64,000 bases of DNA from GCA-2733415 sp965178655 (GCA_965178655.1 OZ238266.1:124001-188000), one strand, 5' to 3'; positions 42,675-52,442 are shown, counted from the first letter of the stretch. The notes: generated from the letters alone by a model not told the origin. Program-made: numbers and translations.

Positions 42675-43442
42675 TTATAGGGTTATAGATAAATTATCAT
42701 AGCTTAAAAACACATTTTCGGGCAACTCATTAGATACCTCATCATAAAACCCCATATCATGACTAATATGTGTTAAGTAAGCTTTTTTAGGTTTTACAAG
42801 TGCTATAAAATTAAGCGCTTCTAATAGTGTAAAATGAGAATGGTGTGCTGTTTTTCGTAATGCATTAACAACCAATACATCTACATTTTTTAACTTCTCC
42901 ATTTCTGCATCAGAAATTGTTTTAACATCTGTTAAATACACAAAATTATGGATTCTAAATCCAAACACCTGTAATGTGTTATGATAAGCATTTATAGGTG
43001 TTATTGTTGTGTTATCTATTGTAAAAGGCTGGTTGTTTATAATTTCATGACATACAACAGACGGTGTGCCAGGGTACTTGTTTTCGGTTCTAAAAATATA
43101 TTCAAAACGCTGCTTTAAAGATGTAAATACACGTTTATGAGCGTATAGTGGCATGTCCATTTTTTGTAAAAAACAAAACGGCCTAATATCATCTAATCCA
43201 GCAGTATGGTCTGCATGTTCATGGGTAAAAAGAATAGCATTTAGATGTGTTGGATTGGCACGGAGCAATTGTGCTCTAAAATCAGGGCCACAATCAATAA
43301 CCAAATTGGTATTCTTGTTGCTTACTAAAACTGAAGACCGCAGCCGTTTATCTTTAGGGTTTTTACTCAAGCAAACAGGATGTGTGCTACCAATTACAGG
43401 GATGCCTTGAGATGTTCCAGTGCCTAAAAAAGTAATTGTCAT
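42675..43442 (-). CDS. MBL-fold metallo-hydrolase (PhnP-like phosphodiesterase)
   Basis: 255 residues. The metal-binding motif FTHEHADHTAGLDDIRPF (HxHxDH) is at about 73-90, with GTSQGIPVIGSTHPVC at the N-terminus and THISHDMGFYDE near the C-terminus. The GTGTSQGxP start and DDIRPF are typical of PhnP/YycJ-type cyclic phosphodiesterases. A C-terminal KPKKAYLTHISH is standard. No C-P lyase genes are in the window, so the role is probably a general phosphodiester hydrolase. Confidence 0.87.
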   Translation of the reverse strand: MTITFLGTGTSQGIPVIGSTHPVCLSKNPKDKRLRSSVLVSNKNTNLVIDCGPDFRAQLLRANPTHLNAILFTHEHADHTAGLDDIRPFCFLQKMDMPLYAHKRVFTSLKQRFEYIFRTENKYPGTPSVVCHEIINNQPFTIDNTTITPINAYHNTLQVFGFRIHNFVYLTDVKTISDAEMEKLKNVDVLVVNALRKTAHHSHFTLLEALNFIALVKPKKAYLTHISHDMGFYDEVSNELPENVFLSYDNLSITL

Positions 43443-43651
43443 AAGATAGATATAGTGCTATAAGTAAACGTAAATTTTTATGTAAAAGTATGCATTTAAT
43501 TGCAAAGTATTTTTCAATAATAGACTAGAGATACTTTTTATAGCCCACTCCCCTATATCTTAGAGTATACTATCGTGTAACGCATTGATATGACTTCTGT
43601 ACAAAGCTAAAAAAACCTGATGATTTTGTCTTTCAATAGTAGGTAATTTAC

Positions 43652-43659
43652 TATTTTTG
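43652..43659 (+). promoter_or_regulatory. Putative -7 box of the gene at 43684
   Basis: TATTTTTG fits TAnnTTTG; a TTTG lies 23 nt upstream (43625-43628). The ATG follows 24 bp downstream. Confidence 0.45.
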
Positions 43660-43683
43660 TGTTGTACAACCTACACAAATATT

Positions 43684-45117
43684 ATGACGGTTAAAATTAA
43701 AGGCGATAAAACGTTTGAAGCTGCCCCTTCTTTAAAAAACAAGGCGTTACGTATTAATTTAAATGAAAATATTTACGGAACCTTTGCCGAAATTGGCGCA
43801 GGACAAGAAACCGTACGTAATTTTTTTAGAGCCGGTGGTGGCTCTGGTACTATTGCTAAAGCAATGTCGGCCTATGACAAAGACTTTAGTGATGCCGTTT
43901 ATGGTATAGAAGACGATAAGCGTTATGTTACCGAAATGCGTTTAAAGAAAATGCTGGACCATGAAATGAATTTGTTAGAAGAGCGTCTTTCAAGAGAAAA
44001 ACATCCTAATAAATTGTTTTTTAGTTATGCAAATACTGTTGCAACTATAGATTTTGCAAAAAAATTTAAAGGCCATGGTTGGATTGGTCTTCGATTTCAG
44101 ATAAATCCTAATGAGGCATTTAGTGATATATTATTGCATGTCCGTTTTAAGGAAAACGACGCCCGATTACAGCAAAATACACTAGGAGCATTAGGTACTA
44201 ACTTAATATATGGTGCTTTTTATAAGCATGATAAACCAAAAAAATTACTAGAATATTTATACGACCATTTAGATAAAGATCAAGTAGAAATTGATACCAT
44301 TAATTTTTCGGGGCCTTTATTTAAAAACGTTGACAACCGTTTAATGAGTTTAGAACTTGTTAAAAACGGTATGACCGATGCGGTTATGTTTAGTTCTGAA
44401 GGGAAAAATTTACTACCAGGGAAAATTCTTTATAAGAAAAACATTCTTGCCTTAAGAGGAAGTTTTAGGCCTGTTACTAAAGTAAATATGGATATGTTTC
44501 AAAAAGCATATGACTTATTTATTAGTGACAAAAAGGTTGACGCAAAAAACACAGAAGTTATTTTTGAAATTACCTTGTCTAATTTAAAAGACGGACAAGC
44601 AGAAATTGATGAAGGAGATTTTCTAGACCGTGCAAAGCTACTTTGCTCTTTAGGACATACCGTAATGATTTCTAATTTTAAAGAGTATTATAAAGTAGCG
44701 CAGTACTTTAATACTTATACCAAAAAACGTTTAGGACTTGCTATGGGTGCGCTTAACCTAATAGAGTTGTTTGATGAAAAGTATTATCGTGACTTACAAG
44801 GTGGAGTTTTAGAGGCTTTTGGAAAGCTATCATCAAGTGATTTACGCGTATATGTGTATCCGTTTAAAAATAATGAAAACGAATTACTAACTACCGATAA
44901 TATAAAAGTACACCCGCGAATGAAGGATTTATATAAATTCTTTAAATACAACGGTAAAATGATCGACATTGTTAAGTCTGACAAAGACATCATGCATATC
45001 TATTCTAGAAAAGTACTTAAAATGATTGCCAATAATGAAAAAGGATGGGAAGAAATGCTGCCAAATGGTATTTCTGAAATGATTAAATCGCAATCTTTAT
45101 TTGGGTATAAAAAATAA
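43684..45117 (+). CDS. Conserved protein of unknown function, 477 residues
   Basis: The ATG at 43684 is preferred to an upstream TTG that lies in the promoter. No signal peptide or membrane helix, so cytosolic. Visible landmarks: RINLNENIYGTFAEIGAGQETVRNFFRAGGGSGT near the N-terminus (a glycine-rich loop), GIEDDKRYVTEMRLKKML, LFFSYANTVATIDF, GWIGLRFQ, and a C-terminal ELLTTDNIKVHPRMKDLYKFF. I believe similar proteins occur widely in Bacteroidota and cyanobacteria under misleading names, but I know no proven function. The GAGQETVRNFF segment could be a nucleotide or cofactor site. Followed 10 bp later by a DUF3817 gene. Confidence 0.7.
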   Translation: MTVKIKGDKTFEAAPSLKNKALRINLNENIYGTFAEIGAGQETVRNFFRAGGGSGTIAKAMSAYDKDFSDAVYGIEDDKRYVTEMRLKKMLDHEMNLLEERLSREKHPNKLFFSYANTVATIDFAKKFKGHGWIGLRFQINPNEAFSDILLHVRFKENDARLQQNTLGALGTNLIYGAFYKHDKPKKLLEYLYDHLDKDQVEIDTINFSGPLFKNVDNRLMSLELVKNGMTDAVMFSSEGKNLLPGKILYKKNILALRGSFRPVTKVNMDMFQKAYDLFISDKKVDAKNTEVIFEITLSNLKDGQAEIDEGDFLDRAKLLCSLGHTVMISNFKEYYKVAQYFNTYTKKRLGLAMGALNLIELFDEKYYRDLQGGVLEAFGKLSSSDLRVYVYPFKNNENELLTTDNIKVHPRMKDLYKFFKYNGKMIDIVKSDKDIMHIYSRKVLKMIANNEKGWEEMLPNGISEMIKSQSLFGYKK

Positions 45118-45127
45118 TATAAATTTT

Positions 45128-45403
45128 ATGACAACATTATTCAGAATTATTAGCGCTTTAGAAGGTTTATCATTACTAGCTTTGTTTGGTATTGCTATGC
45201 CTTTAAAATACTATTGGGGAGACCCAATACTAGTTAAATCTGTGGGTATGGCACATGGTGTATTATTTATCATGTACGTATTGTTTGCTATACTTATAAA
45301 AGCAGAACAGCAATGGAATGCTAAAACATTTGTATTGGTGTTAGTAGCATCTTTAGTGCCTTTTGGTACATTTTATGCAGATTATAAGTTTGTAAAAAAG
45401 TAA
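45128..45403 (+). CDS. DUF3817 small membrane protein
   Basis: 91 residues from the ATG at 45128. FRIISALEGLSLLALFGIAMPLKYY and SVGMAHGVLFIMYVLFA are the diagnostic DUF3817 motifs, with three membrane helices. Function unknown. It follows the 477-residue unknown by 10 bp on the same strand and is probably co-transcribed. Confidence 0.85.
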   Translation: MTTLFRIISALEGLSLLALFGIAMPLKYYWGDPILVKSVGMAHGVLFIMYVLFAILIKAEQQWNAKTFVLVLVASLVPFGTFYADYKFVKK

Positions 45404-45451
45404 GTTGTTACAACTAACGCAAATACGCTATTAAAATGGTGTAAGTCTTAA

Positions 45452-45913
45452 ATGAATCGAAAGAAAATATACTCTTTAACACTCATTTTTCCTATAATTA
45501 TGATTTTGACAATCATAATTATAGGGTTCATTTCTCTTGGAAGTTCATTTGGGAAGGAAGTTTTTGAAACAATTAGCAAAGATTGGTATCATATTGTCGG
45601 AGGAATAATTGCTATTATTATCGGTGTCGAATATTTTGGGCAAAGTTTAGAATATCATCTGCAAACAAAAAAAAGATTTTGGGTAGGATTCCTATATGTA
45701 ATGAAAATATTTAGTTTTTTTATTATATCAAATGTTATAACCAATACGATAGATAAAGCTAAACATATAGATGGAATAGGCGATCTATTATATAAAACTG
45801 CTATTCTGATTTTAATATCACTACCAATGTTTTTAATATTAGGTTTTCTTATTTCACTAATAATAGGGCTAATAATATCAAACTCTAAATTAGGAAAAAC
45901 TAACACCAACTAA
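45452..45913 (+). CDS. Hypothetical membrane protein
   Basis: 153 residues, unrecognised. Four predicted membrane helices (about 8-30, 45-62, 75-95, 115-145), separated by short charged loops; very rich in Ile. Base composition is even more AT-rich than its neighbours. No motif seen. Lies between a DUF3817 and a DUF2200 gene on the same strand. Confidence 0.6.
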   Translation: MNRKKIYSLTLIFPIIMILTIIIIGFISLGSSFGKEVFETISKDWYHIVGGIIAIIIGVEYFGQSLEYHLQTKKRFWVGFLYVMKIFSFFIISNVITNTIDKAKHIDGIGDLLYKTAILILISLPMFLILGFLISLIIGLIISNSKLGKTNTN

Positions 45914-45930
45914 TCTAAAATCAAATAAAA

Positions 45931-46308
45931 ATGGAAGTTACTGCAGAAAAAAACGAAAAAGTCGCTAGTATGGTATTTGCATCTATCTATCCGCTTTATT
46001 TAAATAGGTTGGAAAAAAATGGTAGGACAAAAGAAGAGCTTAACCAAGTAATAGAATGGTTTACGGGTTTTACCAAAGATGATATACAAGCACTTATTAA
46101 AGAGAAAGTCACTTTTGGAACATTTTTTAAAAGGGCTAAAATACATACTAATGCGCACTTAATTAAAGGCGTTGTTTGTGGCTATAGAATTGAAAACATC
46201 GCAGATGAGTTTGAATTATACAAGCAATGCAGACGTATGGAAAAGCTTATTGATGAATTGGCAAGAGGTCGTAAGATGGAGAAAATTTTACGAAAAGAAA
46301 AGACATAA
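45931..46308 (+). CDS. DUF2200 family protein
   Basis: 125 residues, cytosolic, mostly helical. NEKVASMVFASIYPLYLNRLEKNGRT, VIEWFTGF, FFKRAKIHTNAHLIKGVVCGYRIENI and MRRMEKLIDELARGRKMEKI-like C-terminus (CRRMEKLIDELARGRKMEKI) match the DUF2200 pattern. Function unknown. Convergent with the TsaC-like gene. Confidence 0.85.
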   Translation: MEVTAEKNEKVASMVFASIYPLYLNRLEKNGRTKEELNQVIEWFTGFTKDDIQALIKEKVTFGTFFKRAKIHTNAHLIKGVVCGYRIENIADEFELYKQCRRMEKLIDELARGRKMEKILRKEKT

Positions 46309-46371
46309 AACACGTTGTGCTTATTTGTAAACCACAGGTTAAATCTTTATTACTAACACTCTGAGTAAGTG

Positions 46372-46992
46372 TTATAAAATATCTAAACCTCCTTTACCTT
46401 CTCTAATTACTACAGGCTCACCTTGAGAGCAATCAATAACTGTAGATGCCATATTATTACCATATCCGCCATCAATCACGGCATCAACTTTATGTTGCCA
46501 TTTTTCAAAGATTAATTCAGGGTCGGTTGTGTATTCTATAATATCATCGTCGTCATGTATAGATGTAGAAACTATAGGGTTTCCTAAGGCAGTAACAATG
46601 GCTTTTGTAATGTTGTTGTCGGGCACACGAATACCAACTGTCTTTTTCTTTTTAAAGACTTTTGGCAGTGTATTATTACCCGGTAATATAAATGTATAAG
46701 GCCCTGGAAGCGCTCTTTTAAGGATTTTAAAAACACGGGTTTCTATTTGCTGTACATAATCGCTTAGGTGACTTAAATCATTACAGACAAAAGAAAAATT
46801 TGCCTTTTCTAGCTTAACACCTTTTAGTTTAGCAATACGCTCTAAACCACGGGTTTTAGTAATATCGCAGCCCAGACCATAAACGGTATCAGTAGGATAT
46901 ATAACCACTCCGCCGTTTTGTAATATTTTTACAATTTTTTCGATTTCCTTTGGATTCGGATTATCTTCATATATTTTAATAAAATCACTCAT
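46372..46992 (-). CDS. L-threonylcarbamoyladenylate synthase family protein (TsaC/YciO)
   Basis: 206 residues. GGVVIYPTDTVYGLGCDI and KRALPGPYTFILPGN are the YrdC-fold signatures; TVGIRVPDN and NPIVSTSIHDDDD follow. TsaC makes threonylcarbamoyl-AMP for the t6A modification of tRNAs reading ANN codons. The KANFSFVCNDLSHLSDYV stretch is more like the YciO paralogue branch, whose function is less certain. It starts 12 bp after the UvrD/PcrA-like helicase gene ends; both are on the minus strand. Confidence 0.85.
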   Translation of the reverse strand: MSDFIKIYEDNPNPKEIEKIVKILQNGGVVIYPTDTVYGLGCDITKTRGLERIAKLKGVKLEKANFSFVCNDLSHLSDYVQQIETRVFKILKRALPGPYTFILPGNNTLPKVFKKKKTVGIRVPDNNITKAIVTALGNPIVSTSIHDDDDIIEYTTDPELIFEKWQHKVDAVIDGGYGNNMASTVIDCSQGEPVVIREGKGGLDIL

Positions 46993-47004
46993 AGCGTCAT
47001 GGTA

Positions 47005-49335
47005 TTATGTTAATACATTTAGTTTAGCAAAACGAAGCAATAATTTTTTGAGTCCCCCATTTTCAAAACGTATTTCTGCTTTTTTATCAACACCAACGCC
47101 TTCTATTCTTACCACCTCTCCTTTACCAAATCTAATATGCTCAACAATATTACCTACTACAATAGCGGTATTTGTGCTATTATCATTTGCAGAAGCGCCT
47201 GAGTTGGGTTTTAGTTTGCGTAGTTTTCGGGTGGCAGCATCACTAGAAAACTTTGAAGGATTTCCGGAAACAGGTTTTTTTAAGCGCAATTTACTTTTAT
47301 CTACATCATCAAAAGCATCCATCTTCATCATGGGTTTAAACCGTCGTTCATGCATTGGTGTAAGAAATTCTAAATATTTTTCATCAATTTCATCAATAAA
47401 TCTACTTGGTTCACCATCTACTAATTTTCCCCAGCGATACCTGCTTTGTGCATAGGTTAGATAGGCTTGTTTTTCGGCTCTGGTGAGGGCTACATAAAAT
47501 AGCCTTCGCTCCTCCTCTAGTTCACTTCTGGTATTCATACTCATTCCTGAAGGAAATAAATCTTCCTCTAGACCAACAATATATAAATACGGAAACTCTA
47601 AACCTTTAGACAAGTGTATGGTCATTAGTGCAACACGATCTTCTTCACCAGTATCTTTATCCATGTCTGTTGCTAGGGCAACATCTTCTAAAAATTCCGA
47701 TAAGCTACCTGTTGTGTCAGCAATTTCCTTTTGTTCTTCAACAAAATCCTTAATACCATTAAGGAGTTCTTCTATGTTTTCAATTTTTGCAACACCTTCT
47801 GGAGTGGCATCTTTTTTAAGTTCTTGAAACAGCCCTGTTTTTTTGGTAACATGCTCGGTTATATCAAAAGCAGAAACGGATTGATTCATAGCTTGAAAAC
47901 TCTGTATCATTAGCACAAAGGATTCTAGTTTTTTACGGGTTCCGGCATTAATTTTTAAATCGGGTAATTTATGTAGGTTTTGCATGACCTCAAAAACAGA
48001 CCGTTTATAATGGTTGGCAGTAACCATTAGCCTTTCAACAGTAGTATGTCCTATTCCTCTTGCAGGGTAGTTTATAACTCGTTTTAAAGCTTCTTCATCT
48101 GCTGGGTTAGTAATTAAACGCAAATACGCCAGCACATCTTTAATTTCTTTACGCTGATAGAATGATAAACCACCATAAATACGATAAGGAATGTCTCTCT
48201 TTCTTAGAGCATCTTCCATAGCTCTTGATTGTGCGTTTGTACGGTATAGAATAGCAAAATCACCATTATTTAATTGGTGTTCCATTCTGTTTTCAAAAAT
48301 TGAACTTGCTACAAACCTACCCTCTTCTCCGTCGGTAATTAAGCGATTTACTTTTATTTTAGGACCATCTTCATTGTGGGTCCAAACATCTTTTTCAAGT
48401 TTAGTTTTATTGTGTTCTATAACAGAATTTGCAGCCTCAACAATATTTTTTGTGGAGCGATAATTTTGCTCTAAACGATACATTTTAACATCGTTATAAT
48501 CTTTCTGAAAGTTTAAGATGTTATTAATGTTTGCGCCTCTAAATGCATAAATACTCTGTGCATCATCTCCAACAACACAAATATTCTGAAACTTGTCTGA
48601 CAAAGCTTTAACTATTAAGTATTGAGAATGGTTGGTATCTTGATACTCATCAACCAAAATATATTTAAATCGGTTTTGATATTTTGCCAAAACTTCTGGA
48701 AACCGCGTTAATAATTCATTGGTTCTCAGTAATAAATCGTCAAAATCCATAGCGCCAGCTTTAAAACATCTAGCCACATACTCTTGATATATTTCACCTA
48801 TTCTAGGGCGTTTTGCCATAGCATCTGCTTCTTGGAGCTCACCATTTTGACTATAGGCTTTTACGGTAATTAAATTATTTTTAAAAGAAGATATTCTGCT
48901 TTGTACTTGCTTATACTTATATACATCTTTATCTAAACCTTTTTCTTTAATAATAGATGATATTAAACGTTGGCTATCTTGCGTGTCATAAATAGTAAAG
49001 TTTGAAGGATAACCAAGTTTATCTGCCTCAATACGAAGTATTTTAGCAAATATGGAGTGGAATGTCCCCATCCATAAATTTTTAGCTTCAGTACTACCTA
49101 CAATACTTGAAATACGAGATTTCATTTCTCGTGCAGCTTTATTAGTAAAGGTAAGCGATAAAATATTAAAAGCATCTACCCCTTCACTCATTAAGTATGC
49201 AATACGATATGTTAGTACACGCGTCTTTCCAGAACCCGCCCCTGCAATAACAATCATTGGCCCTTCTTTATGTAAAGTAGGTTCTTTTTGAGCGTCATTT
49301 AATTGACTAATGTATGTTTGAATAGATGTTTCCAT
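47005..49335 (-). CDS. uvrD: UvrD/PcrA-type superfamily 1 DNA helicase
   Basis: 776 residues. Walker A VIAGAGSGKTRVLTYR near 28-43, LTFTNKAAREMKSRI, VDEYQDTN, GDDAQSIYAFRGA, QNYRS, and the C-terminal TIHLSKGLEFPYLYIVGLEE and YVALTRAEKQAYLTYA motifs are all present. A 3'-5' helicase for nucleotide excision and mismatch repair and for clearing RecA. The C-terminal VGNIVEHIRFGKGEVVRIEG is the Tudor-like RNA polymerase-binding domain typical of PcrA. Divergent from the one-TM unknown at 49486. Confidence 0.95.
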   Translation of the reverse strand: METSIQTYISQLNDAQKEPTLHKEGPMIVIAGAGSGKTRVLTYRIAYLMSEGVDAFNILSLTFTNKAAREMKSRISSIVGSTEAKNLWMGTFHSIFAKILRIEADKLGYPSNFTIYDTQDSQRLISSIIKEKGLDKDVYKYKQVQSRISSFKNNLITVKAYSQNGELQEADAMAKRPRIGEIYQEYVARCFKAGAMDFDDLLLRTNELLTRFPEVLAKYQNRFKYILVDEYQDTNHSQYLIVKALSDKFQNICVVGDDAQSIYAFRGANINNILNFQKDYNDVKMYRLEQNYRSTKNIVEAANSVIEHNKTKLEKDVWTHNEDGPKIKVNRLITDGEEGRFVASSIFENRMEHQLNNGDFAILYRTNAQSRAMEDALRKRDIPYRIYGGLSFYQRKEIKDVLAYLRLITNPADEEALKRVINYPARGIGHTTVERLMVTANHYKRSVFEVMQNLHKLPDLKINAGTRKKLESFVLMIQSFQAMNQSVSAFDITEHVTKKTGLFQELKKDATPEGVAKIENIEELLNGIKDFVEEQKEIADTTGSLSEFLEDVALATDMDKDTGEEDRVALMTIHLSKGLEFPYLYIVGLEEDLFPSGMSMNTRSELEEERRLFYVALTRAEKQAYLTYAQSRYRWGKLVDGEPSRFIDEIDEKYLEFLTPMHERRFKPMMKMDAFDDVDKSKLRLKKPVSGNPSKFSSDAATRKLRKLKPNSGASANDNSTNTAIVVGNIVEHIRFGKGEVVRIEGVGVDKKAEIRFENGGLKKLLLRFAKLNVLT

Positions 49336-49485
49336 AATACTTCAAAAATAGGGTACTTACATTGCTTATACAACACCTTTTGTTTAAAGTTACACACAAT
49401 TTTAATATTTAATAGCTTTAAATACTATAATGCCAATTTAAGTCTAAAATTGTAGTACTTTTATAGAAAAAAAAGGATTTATTAA

Positions 49486-50007
49486 ATGGATTATCAGAAA
49501 CTAATAGAGTTTATTATACTACTATCGCCATCAGTTATTATTGCTATTGTGGGCTATTTTTTATTTAAAAAATATACCGAAAACGAACAAATTCAAATGA
49601 AGCATCGTTTGTTTTTAGCAAACAAGCAACAAGCCTTACCAATAAAACTACAAGCTTATGAGCGTATGGTGTTGTTTTTAGAACGCATTAATCCTTCTAA
49701 TTTATTTGTGAGAATCACACCGTTTAGTAATGATAAGGTCGCTTATCAGCAAGCGCTAATTACAACTATTGAACAAGAATTTGAACATAATTTAGCCCAG
49801 CAAATATATGTAAGTGCAGATTGTTGGAACAATATTAAAACGGCTAAAAATGCAACAATACAACTTATAAAAGAAGTTGTGTTAAAAGAAGATATTGCTA
49901 CAGCACATCAAGTATCAGAAATGATATTAACTAATATGATGCAAAAGCCAGCACCTTCTGCATTAGTTATTGCATTTATTAAAGAGGAATTAAAAGCATT
50001 ATACTAA
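49486..50007 (+). CDS. Conserved hypothetical single-TM protein
   Basis: 173 residues: N-terminal membrane helix (about 8-27), then a helical cytosolic domain (LANKQQALPIKLQAYERMVLFLERINPSNL, QEFEHNLAQQIYVSADCWNNIKTAKN). I recall this protein as conserved in flavobacteria, but no function is known to me. It ends in a 4-bp overlap with the stop of the convergent patatin gene. Possibly involved in membrane organisation; this is not supported beyond its topology. Confidence 0.7.
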   Translation: MDYQKLIEFIILLSPSVIIAIVGYFLFKKYTENEQIQMKHRLFLANKQQALPIKLQAYERMVLFLERINPSNLFVRITPFSNDKVAYQQALITTIEQEFEHNLAQQIYVSADCWNNIKTAKNATIQLIKEVVLKEDIATAHQVSEMILTNMMQKPAPSALVIAFIKEELKALY

Positions 50008-50906
50008 AGCTCGTTACTTGGGGCTGAGCTATTTTTTTCTTTAGCATAATTATACCCTAAATCCCACCATTTTGTCATTTGTTTTTTATTAAAAACAAGG
50101 GGATTATCGGTTAGTTTTGTTGGGGTATGATAAAAACTAAGACTTACATTATTATGCTTAGCACTTAGTTTACCTAGTGCTATATCTTTTTTTTCTACCT
50201 GTTCCATTAGGCCCTCAAACAAATCTACCATCATAGAAAAGGGATTTCTACCTATTATTTTTCTGTACGAAAACGCTTCTGTATCTAAAATAATGGCATC
50301 AATTTCTGTGGCGCCTCTTAATATTGCCTCGCGTATTGGTGCTACACAAGAAAAACCGCCATCGGCATATTCATAGCCATTTTTCTCTACCAAACTCATA
50401 AAGGGCACGTAGTTACATGAAATCCATATCCATTCGCAAAATTCTTTATAGCTAAAATCATTAATTGATTTATACTCTACTTTATTGAGTGTTAGATTGG
50501 TAACCGTAACTATAATATTTTTATGCTGCTGCTTTATTGCTTCAAATTCTGAAACAGAGAAGTTTTTATAGATTCCTCTTTTTAATTTTTTACTCTCACC
50601 AAAGGTTCGTTTTCCTTTCAAAAATTGCAGCAATACATTAAAATGGTGAATTTGTATAAATTCCTCTCCTTTACGGTGTTTTACCTTAAAAGGAGATAAG
50701 CTAAAAATACTTTTCTGTGATGAGTTGGTATATATTAATTTACTTTTTTCCGTTTTTCCTAAGGCCAAATGAGGTATTAATAAACTCCCTGTTGACGAGC
50801 CTATGTATAGATCATAGTCTTTTTTTTCTTGGTTAATGAGATAATCGGCAACACCACCTGCAAATGACCCTTTGCTTCCTCCGCCTGATATAACTAATGC
50901 TTTCAT
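50004..50906 (-). CDS. Patatin-like phospholipase
   Basis: 300 residues, no signal peptide. The patatin fold is read from the oxyanion hole SGGGSKGSF at residues 7-15, nucleophile Ser38 in GSSTG, and Asp of the dyad in YADGGFS. Patatins hydrolyse acyl chains of phospholipids and galactolipids. The gene lies 3 bp downstream of the PNGase F-like lipoprotein gene on the same strand, suggesting a bicistronic unit. Being apparently cytosolic, it may handle membrane lipids internally, or be a secreted effector with a non-classical route; neither can be settled here. Confidence 0.88.
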   Translation of the reverse strand: MKALVISGGGSKGSFAGGVADYLINQEKKDYDLYIGSSTGSLLIPHLALGKTEKSKLIYTNSSQKSIFSLSPFKVKHRKGEEFIQIHHFNVLLQFLKGKRTFGESKKLKRGIYKNFSVSEFEAIKQQHKNIIVTVTNLTLNKVEYKSINDFSYKEFCEWIWISCNYVPFMSLVEKNGYEYADGGFSCVAPIREAILRGATEIDAIILDTEAFSYRKIIGRNPFSMMVDLFEGLMEQVEKKDIALGKLSAKHNNVSLSFYHTPTKLTDNPLVFNKKQMTKWWDLGYNYAKEKNSSAPSNEL

Positions 50907-50909
50907 TAA

Positions 50910-52286
50910 TTACTCGGCAATACTAGGTTTTACAATTTCGGTATCACTCTTTACTACTACATAATTTGAAATAGCATAATACGCATGTGGGTTACTTGCT
51001 GTAGAGTTCAAGTCATTAGTCCAGTCTTCAAAATCATATTCAAAACTAAATGTAGCGCCAGCCATAGCTGTTGAAAACTCATCAATACGTGTAGGTACTG
51101 CCATTCCTGGGCACCAACCTGCTCTGTCTGGTGTCCAATTACCAGGAGCTTGATTACTTACAGGGTTTGATGCACAACCAAGTGGCCCTAAATAATGATT
51201 AAACATGCTACTACCGTTAATAAGTACATCGTGGGTTCTATAGCACCATTCTGCACAAGGTCGGCCGTCAGGATCATTTGGTGTGGCATGTCCCCAACCT
51301 GTTATAATGGTTCGTAAATGTGTAGTTGCTGCATTGGCAGGAATTGTTACAGACTTTGTTAAGTCGAAAGCCGAAGCATCTTCACCATAAATCACACCAT
51401 CTATAGAGTTGTTGTTATACTGTACTACTCGTGACACTGCATAATGTTGATAATCTGGAGTTCCTACTACATAATCAAAATCTACGCTTACTTCATACCC
51501 TCTAGAATTCCAGCATTCTGTGTAGATACGTAATTCTGCATTTCCGGTTAGGAGCGATTTAAAATCGGTTACATCAAATTCAAATCCTCTAGGTAATTGG
51601 CTATTATCATTCCAATATGGTGTTATGAATCTACCCAATTCATACCATTCTCCAGAACCAGTATCTTTTACTTGTACATGTGCAAAAACATCCCATTCAT
51701 CACAACCCTCTGATGGACAACGAAGTTTTACAAACATTTTAATGGATTCTATGTCAGACAAATCATCATGTAGATTAAAACTCTGTACCGCATATTGGCT
51801 ATACTCTCCCCCAAAAGCCAAACGCTCATCATTAAATGTTAAGTAATTATGAGTAACAGGAACGCCAGTACCCGACATTGATTTTGTAATACTTGTTAGT
51901 CCCTCACTTTCTATTAATAAGGTTCCTGTTTGTTCTCCTAATTCTGTTGGTGAAAAACGTACATATATTTGATCACTACCTGTTGTTTCTGTAAAAGTAA
52001 GCTCATTTGTAAAGGTATCATTGTTTAATGAAATTTCAAAACTGTTATTACTTGTAGAAACCACTACATTCTCTCCTAAATCATTCCAAGTTAATGTGAA
52101 ATTTTTAGAATTTGAAAGGTCGTTTATTTCATTATCACCAAACTCAAGTGTAACATTAGACATAGACATTGTTGGTGTAACAGGTACTGTCCCTCCGCCA
52201 TCAGTATCACTACCACAAGACGTATAAATAAATAAGGTTAAAAAAGCTAAAAAGGTTGTTTTTAGAAAGTGTAATTTGGTTTTCAT
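50910..52286 (-). CDS. Peptide-N-glycosidase F family lipoprotein
   Basis: 458 residues. A lipoprotein signal ends at Cys24; residues 35-140 form an Ig-like choice-of-anchor domain absent from secreted PNGase F. Residues 145-450 track the Elizabethkingia PNGase F sequence, as I recall it, through both eight-stranded domains: CDEWD (Asp199, equivalent to catalytic Asp60), YTECW (Glu257, equivalent to Glu118), CAEWC (Glu346, equivalent to Glu206), plus APGNWTPDRAGWCPGMAVPTRID. All three catalytic residues are conserved. Predicted to cleave N-glycans from asparagine on glycoproteins at the cell envelope. The patatin gene follows 3 bp downstream. Confidence 0.93.
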   Translation of the reverse strand: MKTKLHFLKTTFLAFLTLFIYTSCGSDTDGGGTVPVTPTMSMSNVTLEFGDNEINDLSNSKNFTLTWNDLGENVVVSTSNNSFEISLNNDTFTNELTFTETTGSDQIYVRFSPTELGEQTGTLLIESEGLTSITKSMSGTGVPVTHNYLTFNDERLAFGGEYSQYAVQSFNLHDDLSDIESIKMFVKLRCPSEGCDEWDVFAHVQVKDTGSGEWYELGRFITPYWNDNSQLPRGFEFDVTDFKSLLTGNAELRIYTECWNSRGYEVSVDFDYVVGTPDYQHYAVSRVVQYNNNSIDGVIYGEDASAFDLTKSVTIPANAATTHLRTIITGWGHATPNDPDGRPCAEWCYRTHDVLINGSSMFNHYLGPLGCASNPVSNQAPGNWTPDRAGWCPGMAVPTRIDEFSTAMAGATFSFEYDFEDWTNDLNSTASNPHAYYAISNYVVVKSDTEIVKPSIAE

Positions 52287-52442
52287 ATTTGGGTGTATTA
52301 ATTATTATTTAATCATAAAAACCACTTTATAGGGTTTTATGATTTTATTTTACCAATATAGCATAAAATTATCACATATAATATATGATGCTTATCTATA
52401 ATTTGTATTTTTATACCGCAGACATATAACACTATAATTATT

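Noticed and set aside
46354..46374. Hairpin TAACACT/AGTGTTA between the DUF2200 and TsaC-like genes
   Set aside because: The stem is short and weak and lacks a T tract, so it is not called a terminator.
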